A DNA stretch of 64,000 bases from Filifactor villosus. GTDB taxonomy: Bacteria > Bacillota > Clostridia > Peptostreptococcales > Filifactoraceae. Shown piece by piece: positions 24,942 through 34,613 of the stretch (the first letter of the stretch is position 1; every line of letters begins with the position of its first letter). The DNA is taken from positions 1-64,000 of the forward strand of contig NZ_JBHSHL010000009.1 in assembly GCF_042652965.1 (NCBI RefSeq). Reading direction: 5' to 3'. The translations under genes were made by a program, and so were the position numbers. Below the pieces are notes generated by a model that was not told where the DNA came from, did no database searches, and saw only the letters and a program-made list of their open reading frames with translations.

Positions 24942-26573
24942 ATGAGCCAATCAGAACAGAAAACATTTGTAAAGGGAGCTGCAATCTTAGGGCTTGCAGG
25001 GATTCTTGTCAAGGTCTTGGGAGCGGTCTTTAAGATCCCGCTTGTATCGATCATTACTTCTACGGGAATGGGTTATTACAGCTCCGCCTATCCGATCTAC
25101 GTTATGCTTTTGGCAGTTGCGACTTCGGGATTTCCGATAGCGATCTCCAAGATGGTCGCTGAGAGAAGGGCGAAGGGAAACGTCAAAGGAGCAAACCGTA
25201 TCTTCAGGACCATCCTGCCTTTTATGGCGGTATTGGGACTTGTGACCTCTTTGGGCCTCTTCCTCTTCTCGGAGTTTGTGGCGGAGAAGATGTTGCATAA
25301 TCCCAAGGCGGTACATTCGTTAAGGGCACTGTCGGTTGCCCTGTTCTTTGTTCCTATCATGTCTTCTTACAGGGGATTTTTTCAAGGAAGGAACAATATG
25401 CTCCCCTCCGCCTTATCGCAGATCGCGGAGCAGATAGGCAGGGTGGCAATCGGTCTCACCCTTGCAGCTCTTATGGTCAAACGAGGCTTGGAGTACGGAG
25501 CTGCAGGAGCTTCGATGGGAGCGACCGTCGGTGCCGTCTTCGGTACTTTGACCGTCGTCTTGCTCTACCGCAGGGAAGGGCAGAGGATGAAGGAGGAGAA
25601 CCTGATCTCCGCCCCGGGTGAGAGGGAAGGTTCTTCGCAGGTCATAAGAGAACTCCTCTCCATAGCCATTCCCATCATCATAGGCGCTCTGGTCAAACCT
25701 ATTATGGACCTCATCGATGCCAATATGGTGATCGAGTTGTTGATGAAGAACGGTATGTCCGAAACGCAGGCCAACTCCAACTTGGGGCAGCTCAGCGGAA
25801 TGGCGACTACTATGGTGAACCTGCCTTCCATCGTGATCTCTGCGATCGCCATGAGCGTAGTGCCCGTGATCTCTTACGAATATTTTCAGGGTGGGATGGA
25901 AAAGGCACGAAAAAATGCTGTTCTTGCGATAAGATTTGCTATTCTGATCGGTCTTCCGGCAGGAATCGGACTGATGTCGCTCTCCGAGCCCATCATGTCG
26001 CTTCTCTTTCCCAAGGAGGCAAGTGCCGCGCCGGGACAGATCTTGTTTATCGCTGCGGCCGGCGTTGTATTTTTGAGTCTGATTCAGGTGCTGACAGCCA
26101 TTCTTCAGGCGATCGGAAAGGTTTATGTTCCCGTTTTCAACCTTGGAATCGGTGTTGTATTGAAGATCGCTCTGACCTACGTGCTGACATCCAACCCTCA
26201 ACTTGGAGTCAAGGGTGCTGCAATCGGCACCTTGGTCGCCTATATCGTGGCAGCCGTTCTCGACTTTATTGCGGTAAAAAAGCTGCTTCGCATTTCGTTC
26301 AATTTCTCCGAGATCATCCTTCGACCCCTTGTGATCTCCGTAACTATGGGTCTGATTGCCTTTTCGGTGCAGTATGCGGGAAGAATTGTTCTTGTTGACA
26401 ACCTCGGAATCTCTTCAGGAGCGAAACTTTCCACCTTGATCGCCATGTCGGTGGCAGGAGTCTTCTTTGTTCTTATGCTCTTTAAGGCCAAGGTCGTGAC
26501 CGAAGAAGACCTGAATTCGATGGGAAAAGGCAAGAGAATCGTAGCTGTTTTAAAGAGACTTCACTTGTTGTAA
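24942..26573 (+). CDS. MOP-superfamily lipid/polysaccharide flippase (SpoVB/YtgP/MurJ-like)
   Basis: 543 residues with about 14 membrane segments. The N-terminus FVKGAAILGLAGILVKVLGA is typical of the SpoVB/YtgP branch of polysaccharide-biosynthesis flippases, some of which flip lipid II. No sporulation gene accompanies it here, so a general cell-wall role is more likely than a spore role; this is inference. RBS gggag lies before ATG 24942. The gene follows the foldase terminator by 27 bases. Confidence 0.85.
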   Translation: MSQSEQKTFVKGAAILGLAGILVKVLGAVFKIPLVSIITSTGMGYYSSAYPIYVMLLAVATSGFPIAISKMVAERRAKGNVKGANRIFRTILPFMAVLGLVTSLGLFLFSEFVAEKMLHNPKAVHSLRALSVALFFVPIMSSYRGFFQGRNNMLPSALSQIAEQIGRVAIGLTLAALMVKRGLEYGAAGASMGATVGAVFGTLTVVLLYRREGQRMKEENLISAPGEREGSSQVIRELLSIAIPIIIGALVKPIMDLIDANMVIELLMKNGMSETQANSNLGQLSGMATTMVNLPSIVISAIAMSVVPVISYEYFQGGMEKARKNAVLAIRFAILIGLPAGIGLMSLSEPIMSLLFPKEASAAPGQILFIAAAGVVFLSLIQVLTAILQAIGKVYVPVFNLGIGVVLKIALTYVLTSNPQLGVKGAAIGTLVAYIVAAVLDFIAVKKLLRISFNFSEIILRPLVISVTMGLIAFSVQYAGRIVLVDNLGISSGAKLSTLIAMSVAGVFFVLMLFKAKVVTEEDLNSMGKGKRIVAVLKRLHLL

Positions 26574-26916
26574 AATAGGGTTTTCATCTTCCTGTAGGGC
26601 TTTGCCTCCGATCGGCAAGATCAAACCCCTTGCAGAAATGGACGAAACAACAAGAAGAGCTACTAAAAAATATAGTTCGTTTCAAGGAGAAAAAGGGTAT
26701 AATAGATAGACAACAAATGTTATAATAGAAGTGTTTGGAAAAATTTTCCGCAAATTCGGACAGAAGATTGAAAAAAGTTCGATATAGATAGTTTTTGTTG
26801 AGAAAGGGGATGACATCTCCGCATAAGGAAGTGTCCGGACCCCTGCGGTCTGTGCGTAAGAGATCCGTTTTGAATAAAGATAGACAGTTAAGATATAGAG
26901 GAGCTGAATATTAGGA
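26574..26916 (+). promoter_or_regulatory. lon upstream region with two -10-like sites and a dyad
   Basis: 343 non-coding bases. ttgcc/ggcaa (26602-26618) makes a hairpin after the flippase gene. TATAAT occurs at 26698-26703 and again at 26721-26726, with no good -35 for either. A dyad GGAAAA-A-TTTTCC lies about ten bases after the second, a possible operator or start-site element. No CIRCE or CtsR-type heat-shock operator was seen. Confidence 0.4.
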
Positions 26917-29316
26917 ATGAGAAAGAAGAGAAGAAAAAAGACTGTCCTGCCCATGATACCGTTGAGGGGATTTTCAGTGTTTCCCTACACGGTGATCCAC
27001 TTCGATGTCGGTAGAGAAAAGTCGATGTTGGCCTTGGATGAGGCGGTAGAGAGCAATCAGATGATTTTTTTGTCCACCCAGATCAATGCAGAGGTGGACT
27101 TACCCAAGAGGGAAGATGTCTACACTACGGGAACAGTGTGTAAGGTCAAACAGATGCTGAAACTGCCGGGCAATTCCCTCAGGGTTTTGGTGGAGGGTAT
27201 CTATAGGGCACAGATCCAAGACATTGTGTCCGACGATCCCTTCTTCCTTGTGGAAACGATAGAACTTCCCGAAGAAGAGGAGGAAGAGACCCTCGATATC
27301 AAGGGTCTTAGAAGGATGACCCTGCGAAGTTTCGAGCAGTATGTCATGGTAGGCAACCGGTTGACGCCCGAAGTATTGCTCGGCCTTGACGAAATCGAGG
27401 ACATCGGTCAGTTCTGCGATGTCATTATCTCCCATCTTATGTTGAAGCAGTCGACCAGGCAGGAACTTTTGGAAACGTATGTTCCAAGCCGGAGATTAAG
27501 ACGGCTCTACGAAGTTCTTTTAGAAGAGATCGAAATTCTTGAGATCGAAAACAAGATAGAAAATCAGGTCAAGCAACAGGTCAATCAATTTCAGAAAGAT
27601 TATTATTTGAGGGAGCAGATCCGCGCCATCCACAAAGAACTCGGTGAGGAAAGTGCCTCCGATGAAGCGCAGGATTACAGGGAGAAACTTAACAAGCTGG
27701 AGCTTGCGGATCACATCCATGAAAAAATAGAAAAAGAGATCAACCGTTATGCCAAGACTTCTACGGCTTCAGCGGAGAGCAGTGTGATACGGACCTATCT
27801 TGAAACGGTGCTGGAACTGCCTTGGAACAAGAGTACCGAGGACAATAACGATATCGACCATGCACAGAAGGTTCTGGATGAAGACCATTACGGCATGGAG
27901 AAGGTAAAGGAAAGGATCTTGGAGTTTCTTGCGGTAAGGCAGATATCAAAGAACCTGAAATCGCCGATCATTTGTTTGGTAGGGCCTCCCGGGGTAGGAA
28001 AGACCTCGATTGCCAAATCGGTTGCTCGTTCACTCAATCGAGAGTTTATCAGGATGTCGCTGGGGGGAGTCAGGGACGAATCCGAAATCCGCGGACATCG
28101 TCGCACCTATGTGGGAGCGATCCCCGGAAGGATTATTTCTTCCATCAAGGATGTTAAGGTCAACAATCCGGTCTTTCTCTTCGATGAGATCGATAAGATG
28201 ACCTCCGATTTTCGTGGAGATCCGGCATCGGCGATGCTTGAAGTCCTCGATCCCGAACAAAATAAGGATTTTGTCGATCATTACCTCGAACTGCCCTTCG
28301 ATTTGTCGAAGGTCCTGTTTATCACGACTGCCAACACCTTGTCCACCATTCCCAGACCCTTGTATGACAGGATGGAAGTCATCGAGCTCAGCGGCTATAC
28401 CGAGCAGGAAAAAGTCAGGATAGCAGCGGACTTCCTTGTACCCAAGGTCTGTGCTGAGAACGGTTTAGGTAAGAAGTACCTTAGAATGTCCGATGAAGTT
28501 CTCTTTGAGATCATCCGTTCTTATACGAAGGAATCGGGAGTGAGGGGGCTTGAGAGGGAGATCGGGAAGATCTGCCGAAAATGTGCCATCGATAAGGTGA
28601 GGAATCCCAAAAAGAAGTATGTCTTGATCAATGCACAAAATCTGCAAAAGTATCTGGGCAAACAGAAATTCCGATACTCCAAGGCCGATAAGGCAGCTGT
28701 GATCGGAGCGGTCAACGGAATGGCTTGGACTCAGGTCGGCGGAGAGACTTTGAATATAGAGGCGATGGTGTTGAATGGAAGCGGAAAGCTTGAACTTACG
28801 GGAAAACTTGGAGAAGTGATGAAGGAGTCGGCGAAGGCGGGTCATTCATACTTGCGAAACGTCGCCGAAAACTACGGGATCTCCGGTGATTTCTATAAAG
28901 AAAAGGACATCCACATCCACATTCCTGAAGGAGCGATCCCCAAGGACGGACCTTCGGCAGGAGTATCGATGTTTACCGCGATGATCTCTGCGTTGGGACA
29001 GATACCGATTCGTTCCGGAGTTGCCATGACCGGAGAGATCACCTTGAGAGGAAGGGTGCTTCCTGTAGGGGGGATCAAGGAGAAGGTTCTCGCTGCCTAC
29101 CGTTCGGATATCAGAGAGATCATCTTACCGATAGAAAACGAAAAGGATATCGAAGACATTCCCAAGGAAGTCAGAGATGAGATCCATTTCCATTTGGTTG
29201 AACACTTGGAAGAAGTTCTCGATATCTCTTTGGAAAAATCGAAGAAAAAAACAAAGAAGACAAAGGGCAGAGGTGCGACGTTTCAAGGGGAAATAGGCTC
29301 GCGACCTTCCGTTTAG
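26917..29316 (+). CDS. lon: ATP-dependent protease Lon
   Basis: 799 residues. N-terminal LON substrate-binding domain (PMIPLRGFSVFPYTVIHF), a coiled-coil linker, AAA+ module with Walker A GPPGVGKTS (about 355) and Walker B VFLFDEID, and the Ser-Lys protease domain with catalytic Ser in DGPSAGVSM and Lys in GGIKEKVLAAYR. The C-terminal tail (KSKKKTKKTKGRG) is basic. It degrades misfolded and regulatory proteins. Next gene is engB, the common Firmicutes order. Confidence 0.97.
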   Translation: MRKKRRKKTVLPMIPLRGFSVFPYTVIHFDVGREKSMLALDEAVESNQMIFLSTQINAEVDLPKREDVYTTGTVCKVKQMLKLPGNSLRVLVEGIYRAQIQDIVSDDPFFLVETIELPEEEEEETLDIKGLRRMTLRSFEQYVMVGNRLTPEVLLGLDEIEDIGQFCDVIISHLMLKQSTRQELLETYVPSRRLRRLYEVLLEEIEILEIENKIENQVKQQVNQFQKDYYLREQIRAIHKELGEESASDEAQDYREKLNKLELADHIHEKIEKEINRYAKTSTASAESSVIRTYLETVLELPWNKSTEDNNDIDHAQKVLDEDHYGMEKVKERILEFLAVRQISKNLKSPIICLVGPPGVGKTSIAKSVARSLNREFIRMSLGGVRDESEIRGHRRTYVGAIPGRIISSIKDVKVNNPVFLFDEIDKMTSDFRGDPASAMLEVLDPEQNKDFVDHYLELPFDLSKVLFITTANTLSTIPRPLYDRMEVIELSGYTEQEKVRIAADFLVPKVCAENGLGKKYLRMSDEVLFEIIRSYTKESGVRGLEREIGKICRKCAIDKVRNPKKKYVLINAQNLQKYLGKQKFRYSKADKAAVIGAVNGMAWTQVGGETLNIEAMVLNGSGKLELTGKLGEVMKESAKAGHSYLRNVAENYGISGDFYKEKDIHIHIPEGAIPKDGPSAGVSMFTAMISALGQIPIRSGVAMTGEITLRGRVLPVGGIKEKVLAAYRSDIREIILPIENEKDIEDIPKEVRDEIHFHLVEHLEEVLDISLEKSKKKTKKTKGRGATFQGEIGSRPSV

Positions 29317-29526
29317 AACCTTCTGCTGAGAATATGGACTTTGAAATAATCAAAGAAAGAGAGAGGTAGGAAATAAAACAAAGGAAGAAGGTCTTCGTGG
29401 GAATGGATTTTCTGAATCCTGTTGTTTTGTGCGGCTTTCACTCAAGGATTGAAGAGATCACCCGATCTTTCTGTGTAAGGGTTTATCTCCAAAAGGATTT
29501 GTTTTATTAAAGAAAAGAATAGGTGG

Positions 29527-29560
29527 GGGGCAGACAAACTTGCTGTCTGCCCCTATTTTT
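29527..29560 (+). terminator. Terminator between lon and engB
   Basis: ggggcagaca (29527-29536) pairs perfectly with tgtctgcccc (29544-29553), followed by TATTTTT. It ends only 15 bases before the engB start codon and includes no engB promoter, so it may act as an attenuator. Confidence 0.88.
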
Positions 29561-29574
29561 AAAGGGAGGACAGT

Positions 29575-30201
29575 ATGAAAATCAAAGATGTTCAAATGAA
29601 TTTGAGTGCGGTGGACAGCCGTCACTATCCTGAAGACAACTTGCTCCAGGTCGCCTTTGTCGGGCGTTCCAACGTGGGCAAATCCTCGACCATCAATACC
29701 CTCCTGAATCGACGAAGTATAGCCAGGGTCAGTTCAAGCCCCGGAAAGACCAGAACGATCAACTTCTACATGGTCAATGAGCAATTCTACCTTGTGGATC
29801 TTCCCGGTTACGGCTATGCCAAACTGTCAAAGTCCGAGAAGGAGCATTGGGGAAAGATGATGCAGGACTACTTCATCAAATCGAAGAACCTCATCCACCT
29901 TTTTTTGCTCATCGATATCCGCCACGAGCCAAAGGATACCGACATTCAAATGTATGAATTTGCAAAGTATTGGAATATTCCGGTCAGCGTGATCGCCACT
30001 AAGTCGGACAAACTCAAACGCAGTCAGTTACAGAAACATACCTCCGCCATCCGAAAGGGATTGAAACTTGCGCCGGAAGAAAAGATCTACCCTCTTTCTT
30101 CTCTGAACAAAACGGGACAGGAAGCGGTATGGGAGCAGATGAAAGCCATCTACGAAGAGCATGGCGTTCTTATTGACAGTGAGGAAGAAAACGAAGAGTA
30201 G
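29575..30201 (+). CDS. engB: Ribosome biogenesis GTP-binding protein EngB/YsxC
   Basis: 208 residues. GTPase motifs are G1 GRSNVGKSS (about 34), G3 DLPGYGYAK and G4 TKSDK. The protein binds GTP and aids late large-subunit assembly. RBS aaagggagg. The C-terminus is acidic (SEEENEE). Confidence 0.95.
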   Translation: MKIKDVQMNLSAVDSRHYPEDNLLQVAFVGRSNVGKSSTINTLLNRRSIARVSSSPGKTRTINFYMVNEQFYLVDLPGYGYAKLSKSEKEHWGKMMQDYFIKSKNLIHLFLLIDIRHEPKDTDIQMYEFAKYWNIPVSVIATKSDKLKRSQLQKHTSAIRKGLKLAPEEKIYPLSSLNKTGQEAVWEQMKAIYEEHGVLIDSEEENEE

Positions 30202-30228
30202 TCTGTATATTAAGAGGTTGTGAAAGAT

Positions 30229-30960
30229 ATGGAGAAAATAAGAGATTTTAAGATACAAAACTATCTTATCAAGATCAAATCCGGTTTTTTTATGGCTACG
30301 GTATTGGTAGGTCTGCTTTTGAGCTTTCAGATCAACAGTCCGATCAATACGGAACGGGAGATCTCCTATACGACCAGGGTCTTAGCGAATCAGATCAATC
30401 GGGAGAAGCTGACCATCAATTACTTAAAAAAAGAAAGGAAGAAGGCGGAGAAGGATAAACGTGATCTTCAACAGTTTTATCTGGGCGATGATCCTTCGTA
30501 CGAAAAACTCAAAGAACAACTTGACAGAATGAAACTTTTGACAGGAGAATATGACGTTCAGGGAGAAGGTGTCATTTTGCGCATCGACTCGGGAACGGGG
30601 GAGAATATCGCCCATGTTATTGAGAGTAAGAAAGTTCTGATTCTGTTGCTCAATGAGCTTAAGGTGCAGGGTGCAGAAGTGATCTCGCTCAACGGACAGA
30701 GAGTTGGAAACCAAAGCGGCATCACGCTTGCGGGCAACAACCTCGATATCAACAACACCGAGATCGCTCCTACTTATGAGATCCGTGTTATAGGAAATTC
30801 CAAGCAACTCTATCTCTATCTCAAGGATAAGAGCGTTATTATGAAGTTTATGAAAGATGTCTATCAATTCAAGCTATCACTCAAACAGAGCAACAACGTC
30901 CTGATCGAAGCGGATCCTTATCGCAAAAAGATCAGCACAAAAGACGATGCAAAACGATAG
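30229..30960 (+). CDS. DUF881 family membrane-anchored protein
   Basis: 243 residues from ATG 30229 (agagg upstream; GTG 30220 is too close to it). One membrane segment (about 18-36), then a coiled coil (REKLTINYLKKERKKAEKDKRDLQQ), then the DUF881 domain (GEGVILRIDSGTGENI, LLLNELKVQGAEVISLNGQRV, SGITLAGNN). DUF881 proteins are often found near cell-division genes, but no biochemical role is established. 27 bases after engB, probably co-transcribed. Confidence 0.85.
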   Translation: MEKIRDFKIQNYLIKIKSGFFMATVLVGLLLSFQINSPINTEREISYTTRVLANQINREKLTINYLKKERKKAEKDKRDLQQFYLGDDPSYEKLKEQLDRMKLLTGEYDVQGEGVILRIDSGTGENIAHVIESKKVLILLLNELKVQGAEVISLNGQRVGNQSGITLAGNNLDINNTEIAPTYEIRVIGNSKQLYLYLKDKSVIMKFMKDVYQFKLSLKQSNNVLIEADPYRKKISTKDDAKR

Positions 30961-31004
30961 ACAAGAAGAGATATTGCCGTTTGAGGCTTAGGAGGTGCGA
31001 GAAG

Positions 31005-31307
31005 ATGGGCTATACGATTTTATCGGAGATCACTCCATATAATCACTCGTTTTTATTCCATATTTTTGAAAATGATGATAAAATATACTTGAATATGCCC
31101 AAGAGTGTTTTAGTCGTTTGGGTTCAAGAAGTTCATCCGGACTATGCGAGTCTGGACATCAGACCCGTACTCAAGGTCGAATTGGCACAGGACGAATTGA
31201 ACCTTGCGGATAAGGGCTACACGTTGATTAGAGAGATATTGAGACGTGAGATTATTGATTTTGAAGCATACGAGTTTCAAGAAAAAGATATTTTAAGACA
31301 CCTATAA
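31005..31307 (+). CDS. Hypothetical protein of 100 residues
   Basis: Start ATG 31005 with aggaggtg 5-6 bases upstream. Soluble, mixed alpha/beta (YTILSEITPYNHSFLFHIF, IYLNMPKSVLVVWVQEV, LIREILRREIIDFEAYEF). No family recognised. It follows DUF881 by 44 bases and ends three bases before the structured leader of the Na/Pi symporter. Confidence 0.65.
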   Translation: MGYTILSEITPYNHSFLFHIFENDDKIYLNMPKSVLVVWVQEVHPDYASLDIRPVLKVELAQDELNLADKGYTLIREILRREIIDFEAYEFQEKDILRHL

Positions 31308-31309
31308 TT

Positions 31310-31460
31310 CGACTTTTTCGGCAAGAACAGGGGAGTATCTTTTGGCATACATACAAGAAGGGAGACTCGATACCCTGTCTTTCCTGCGAAAAGGGGATAT
31401 TACCTCCTGAACCCTGACAGTTTTAAGGAGACCCCTGTGGAAAACCAAACGAAAAAGTCG
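31310..31460 (+). ncRNA. Candidate multi-branched leader RNA upstream of the Na/Pi symporter
   Basis: P1: CGACTTTTTCG (31310-31320) pairs perfectly with CGAAAAAGTCG (31450-31460). Inside lie P2 (ACAGGG, 3-base bulge, TATC at 31327-31339, with GATACCCTGT at 31369-31378) and P3 (AGGGG 31392-31396 with CCCCT 31432-31436, containing CTCCT 31404-31408 with AGGAG 31426-31430). This is a three-way-junction, riboswitch-like fold in a 200-base gap. I do not recognise it as a known class. Confidence 0.5.
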
Positions 31461-31510
31461 GTTATATCATACAATTTTTAAAAACTACTTTAATGTCTTG
31501 GGAGGATGCT

Positions 31511-33124
31511 ATGGCACTACACATAATTCCGCAACTTTTTGCAGGATTAGGAATGTTTCTCTACGGAATGAATCTTATGGGGGGCGGGCTTGAGAAGGCT
31601 GCCGGGAATAAGATGAAGCACATTATCGGACTGCTTACAAAGAACAGATTTATCTCCGTTCTGGTGGGAATCTTTGTGACGGGAGTCATCCAAAGTTCAT
31701 CCGCGACGACCGTTATGGTGGTGGGATTTGTAAATGCGAGTTTGATGTCGTTGAACCAGGCGATCGGGATCATCATGGGTGCAAACATAGGAACCACCGT
31801 GACGGCACAGCTCGTGTCCTTTGATTTGGAATCGATCGCACCGGTTGCGATTGGAATCGGTGTGCTATTGATGATGTTAAAAAAGACAAAACGTGCCAAA
31901 AACTTTGCCGAAATACTTGTGGGTTTCGGGATTCTTTTTGTAGGGATGAATTTTATGAAGGACTCTTTGGCACCTTTGAGGGAGTACCAAGGATTCCGCG
32001 ATCTTTTGGTCTACTTCGGACACAATGCCTTCCTCGGTATCCTGATGGGCTTTCTTCTGACTTTGATCTTACAGAGTTCTTCGGCTTCCATAGGAATACT
32101 CGTAGCCTTGGCTTCTCAGGGGGTGCTTCCTTTGGAATCAGCTCTGCCCATCTTATATGGAGATAATATCGGGACCTGTACTACAGCCTTGATCTCAAGT
32201 ATCGGTGCCAGCAGGAATGCGCAGAGGGCCGCTATCATGCACTTGGTATTCAATATCATAGGAACAATCTTGTTTTCGATGGTGTTGATGTATCCCATCA
32301 GGGAATTGGTCATCTTTATCAACCCTGATTCGACGGCAAGACAGATTGCAAATGCACACTCGCTTTTCAACATCATCAACGTGGTCATCCAATTCCCCTT
32401 TGCGGGTCTGATTGTCAAAATCGCCGAAAAATTGGTGCCTATAACAGCCGGGGAACTCTCTGCCGTTCATACGAGCCGTTTGGACGAGCGTATGCTGGAG
32501 ACGCCGACCATCGCCTTAGAGAATACCCTGATGGAGTGCCTAAATATGGGAGAACTTGCGAAGAAATCACTTGTCGGTGCGATGAAGGGCTTTGTCGATA
32601 AAGATGAAGAGAGTGTTAAGAGCGTTTTGGAGCTGGAGAAACAGATCAATCAGATGCAACTCGATCTGGTCGATTACCTCGTCAAACTTTCGAACACGAC
32701 CTTGTCGGCTGATGACAGAACCATCGTAGACAACTTGTTCAGTGTAGTCAGCAATGTTGAACGCATCGGAGATCACGCAGAGAATATAGCGGAATTGGCA
32801 GCCTATGTTATAGAAGAAGATCTTCAGTTTTCCGAGGAAGCTTTGATCGATATCGATATTATGTACCAAAAGGTGCTCAAGTCTCTGGAGACTGCGTTGG
32901 AAGCAAGGAAAACGGGAAAGACCGAACTTGCGGAGGAGACCTTGCGCCTGGAAAACCAGGTCGATATGATAGAAAAGGCCTGCCGTACAGGGCATATCAA
33001 CCGCTTGAATCAGAATGTATGCAATCCGAGTTCCGGAATTATGTTCCTGGACTTGTTCAGTAACCTTGAAAGAGTTTCGGATCATGCACTCAATATCGCG
33101 GATTCCGTGTTGTCCGAGGCTTAG
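31511..33124 (+). CDS. Na+/phosphate symporter family protein with PhoU-like domain
   Basis: 537 residues from ATG 31511 (gggagg 5 bases upstream; ATG 31493 lacks an RBS). Two inverted Na/Pi cotransporter repeats carry the QSSSATT (QSSSATTVMVVG) and QSSSASIGI signatures (about residues 63 and 195). A cytoplasmic PhoU-like helical domain fills the last 200 residues (VVSNVERIGDHAENIAEL, FSNLERVSDHALNIAD). It probably imports phosphate with sodium. The structured leader upstream could regulate it. Confidence 0.92.
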   Translation: MALHIIPQLFAGLGMFLYGMNLMGGGLEKAAGNKMKHIIGLLTKNRFISVLVGIFVTGVIQSSSATTVMVVGFVNASLMSLNQAIGIIMGANIGTTVTAQLVSFDLESIAPVAIGIGVLLMMLKKTKRAKNFAEILVGFGILFVGMNFMKDSLAPLREYQGFRDLLVYFGHNAFLGILMGFLLTLILQSSSASIGILVALASQGVLPLESALPILYGDNIGTCTTALISSIGASRNAQRAAIMHLVFNIIGTILFSMVLMYPIRELVIFINPDSTARQIANAHSLFNIINVVIQFPFAGLIVKIAEKLVPITAGELSAVHTSRLDERMLETPTIALENTLMECLNMGELAKKSLVGAMKGFVDKDEESVKSVLELEKQINQMQLDLVDYLVKLSNTTLSADDRTIVDNLFSVVSNVERIGDHAENIAELAAYVIEEDLQFSEEALIDIDIMYQKVLKSLETALEARKTGKTELAEETLRLENQVDMIEKACRTGHINRLNQNVCNPSSGIMFLDLFSNLERVSDHALNIADSVLSEA

Positions 33125-33130
33125 AATTTT

Positions 33131-33274
33131 GAGAAAGACAGGAGCAGATCGAGCCTCTTTATCTAGCTTCGATCAAAAAAACCAATTATAGAAACAATAT
33201 GAGCTTTGGATACATGCGATCCCGGAAGGAAGCTCGAATGTTCGATCGGTTTCAACGGAGGTTTCTCTCCTGTC
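33131..33274 (+). ncRNA. Candidate branched leader RNA upstream of pgi
   Basis: GACAGGAG (33137-33144) pairs with CTCCTGTC (33267-33274); gagaaa (33131-33136) could alternatively pair with tttctc (33262-33267). Inside are GATCGA/TCGATC (33147-33174) and GAGCTT/AAGCTC (33201-33235) with an inner GGAT/ATCC. The three helices suggest a junction before pgi. No known class recognised. Confidence 0.35.
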
Positions 33275-33305
33275 ACAGTAAAATAAAAGGAAGGAAACAA
33301 CGAAG

Positions 33306-34598
33306 ATGAAAGAGATTTCTTTGGATTATCGATATACACAGGGGATTATAGGAGATGAAGAGATAGAGCAGATGATGGTGTATGCAGAGATGGCGGAAAC
33401 CATTCTGGAAGAGGGGGACGGAGCCGGAAACGATTTTTTGGGTTGGAAGAATCTTCCTGCTTCCTACGATAGGGAGGAGTTTGAAAGGATAAAAAAGGCG
33501 GCACAGAAGATCCAAAGCAATTCCGACTACCTTGTTACCATCGGAATAGGAGGCTCCTACCTCGGAGCGAAGGCGGTCATTGAGGCCCTTCAAAATCCGT
33601 ATGGAGAACCAAAGACGAAGGTTCTGTTTTCGGGCAATTCCATAAGCGGAACAGATCTGGCGCAGCTTGTTGAATTTCTTAAAGATAAGCAGTGGTCGAT
33701 CAATGTGATCTCGAAGTCGGGAACGACCACCGAGCCCGCGATTTCGTTTCGTATCTTGAAGAATGAGTTGGAGAGCAAGTACGGAAAAGAAGAGGCAAGG
33801 GAGAGGATCTATGTCACCACTGATGCGAGAAGAGGAGCTCTAAAGACTCTTTGCGACAAGGAAGGATATGAGTCCTTCGTTATTGCCGACAACATCGGAG
33901 GACGCTACTCGGTCCTTACAGCTGTAGGCCTGTTGCCGATTGCTGTTGCGGGTTTTGATATTGACAAGCTCATGGAAGGTGCAGGCTCTTCGATGAGGGA
34001 TATGAGAGAAAAACAAGGAAAGAACAATCTTTGCAGGCTCTATGCCGCTCTTCGAAACATTCTCTATAACAAGGGTAAGCACATCGAGATCCTCGTCAGT
34101 TACGAGCCGCGTCTTGCTTATCTCAGCGAATGGTACAAACAACTCTTCGGAGAAAGCGAAGGAAAGGATGGAAAGGGCATTTTTCCGGCTTCCGCGGTTT
34201 TCTCGACGGATCTTCATTCCATGGGTCAGTATATTCAAGACGGAAAGAGGGTTTTGTTTGAAACCGTGCTCAGGATAAACGAACCCTCTGCAGACATTGT
34301 ACTACCTGAGGTGGAGGAAGATTTGGACGGTTTGAACTATATTGCGGGAAAAACCGTGGACGAGGTCAACCGGATCGCTTTGGAGGCTACCGCTACAGCT
34401 CATCTTTCCGGAGGGGTCCCCAACATCATCATCGATGTTCCCAAGTGGGACGAATATCACCTTGGCTACCTTCTCTACTTCTTTGAGAGAAGCTGTGCGA
34501 TCAGCGGTTATCTTTTGGCAGTCAATCCCTTTGATCAACCGGGGGTCGAAGAGTACAAAAAGACGATGTTCAGGATGCTCGGTAAGCCGGGGTATTAA
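33306..34598 (+). CDS. pgi: Glucose-6-phosphate isomerase
   Basis: 430 residues, the short Firmicutes form. Motifs: TIGIGGSYLGAKA (about 79), SKSGTTTEPA for sugar phosphate binding (about 138), the FSTDLHSMGQYIQDG segment and a late KKTMFRMLGKPGY. It interconverts glucose-6-phosphate and fructose-6-phosphate. RBS aaggaagg. A NusG-II gene begins 15 bases downstream. Confidence 0.96.
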   Translation: MKEISLDYRYTQGIIGDEEIEQMMVYAEMAETILEEGDGAGNDFLGWKNLPASYDREEFERIKKAAQKIQSNSDYLVTIGIGGSYLGAKAVIEALQNPYGEPKTKVLFSGNSISGTDLAQLVEFLKDKQWSINVISKSGTTTEPAISFRILKNELESKYGKEEARERIYVTTDARRGALKTLCDKEGYESFVIADNIGGRYSVLTAVGLLPIAVAGFDIDKLMEGAGSSMRDMREKQGKNNLCRLYAALRNILYNKGKHIEILVSYEPRLAYLSEWYKQLFGESEGKDGKGIFPASAVFSTDLHSMGQYIQDGKRVLFETVLRINEPSADIVLPEVEEDLDGLNYIAGKTVDEVNRIALEATATAHLSGGVPNIIIDVPKWDEYHLGYLLYFFERSCAISGYLLAVNPFDQPGVEEYKKTMFRMLGKPGY

Positions 34599-34613
34599 AC
34601 GAGCGGGGATACC

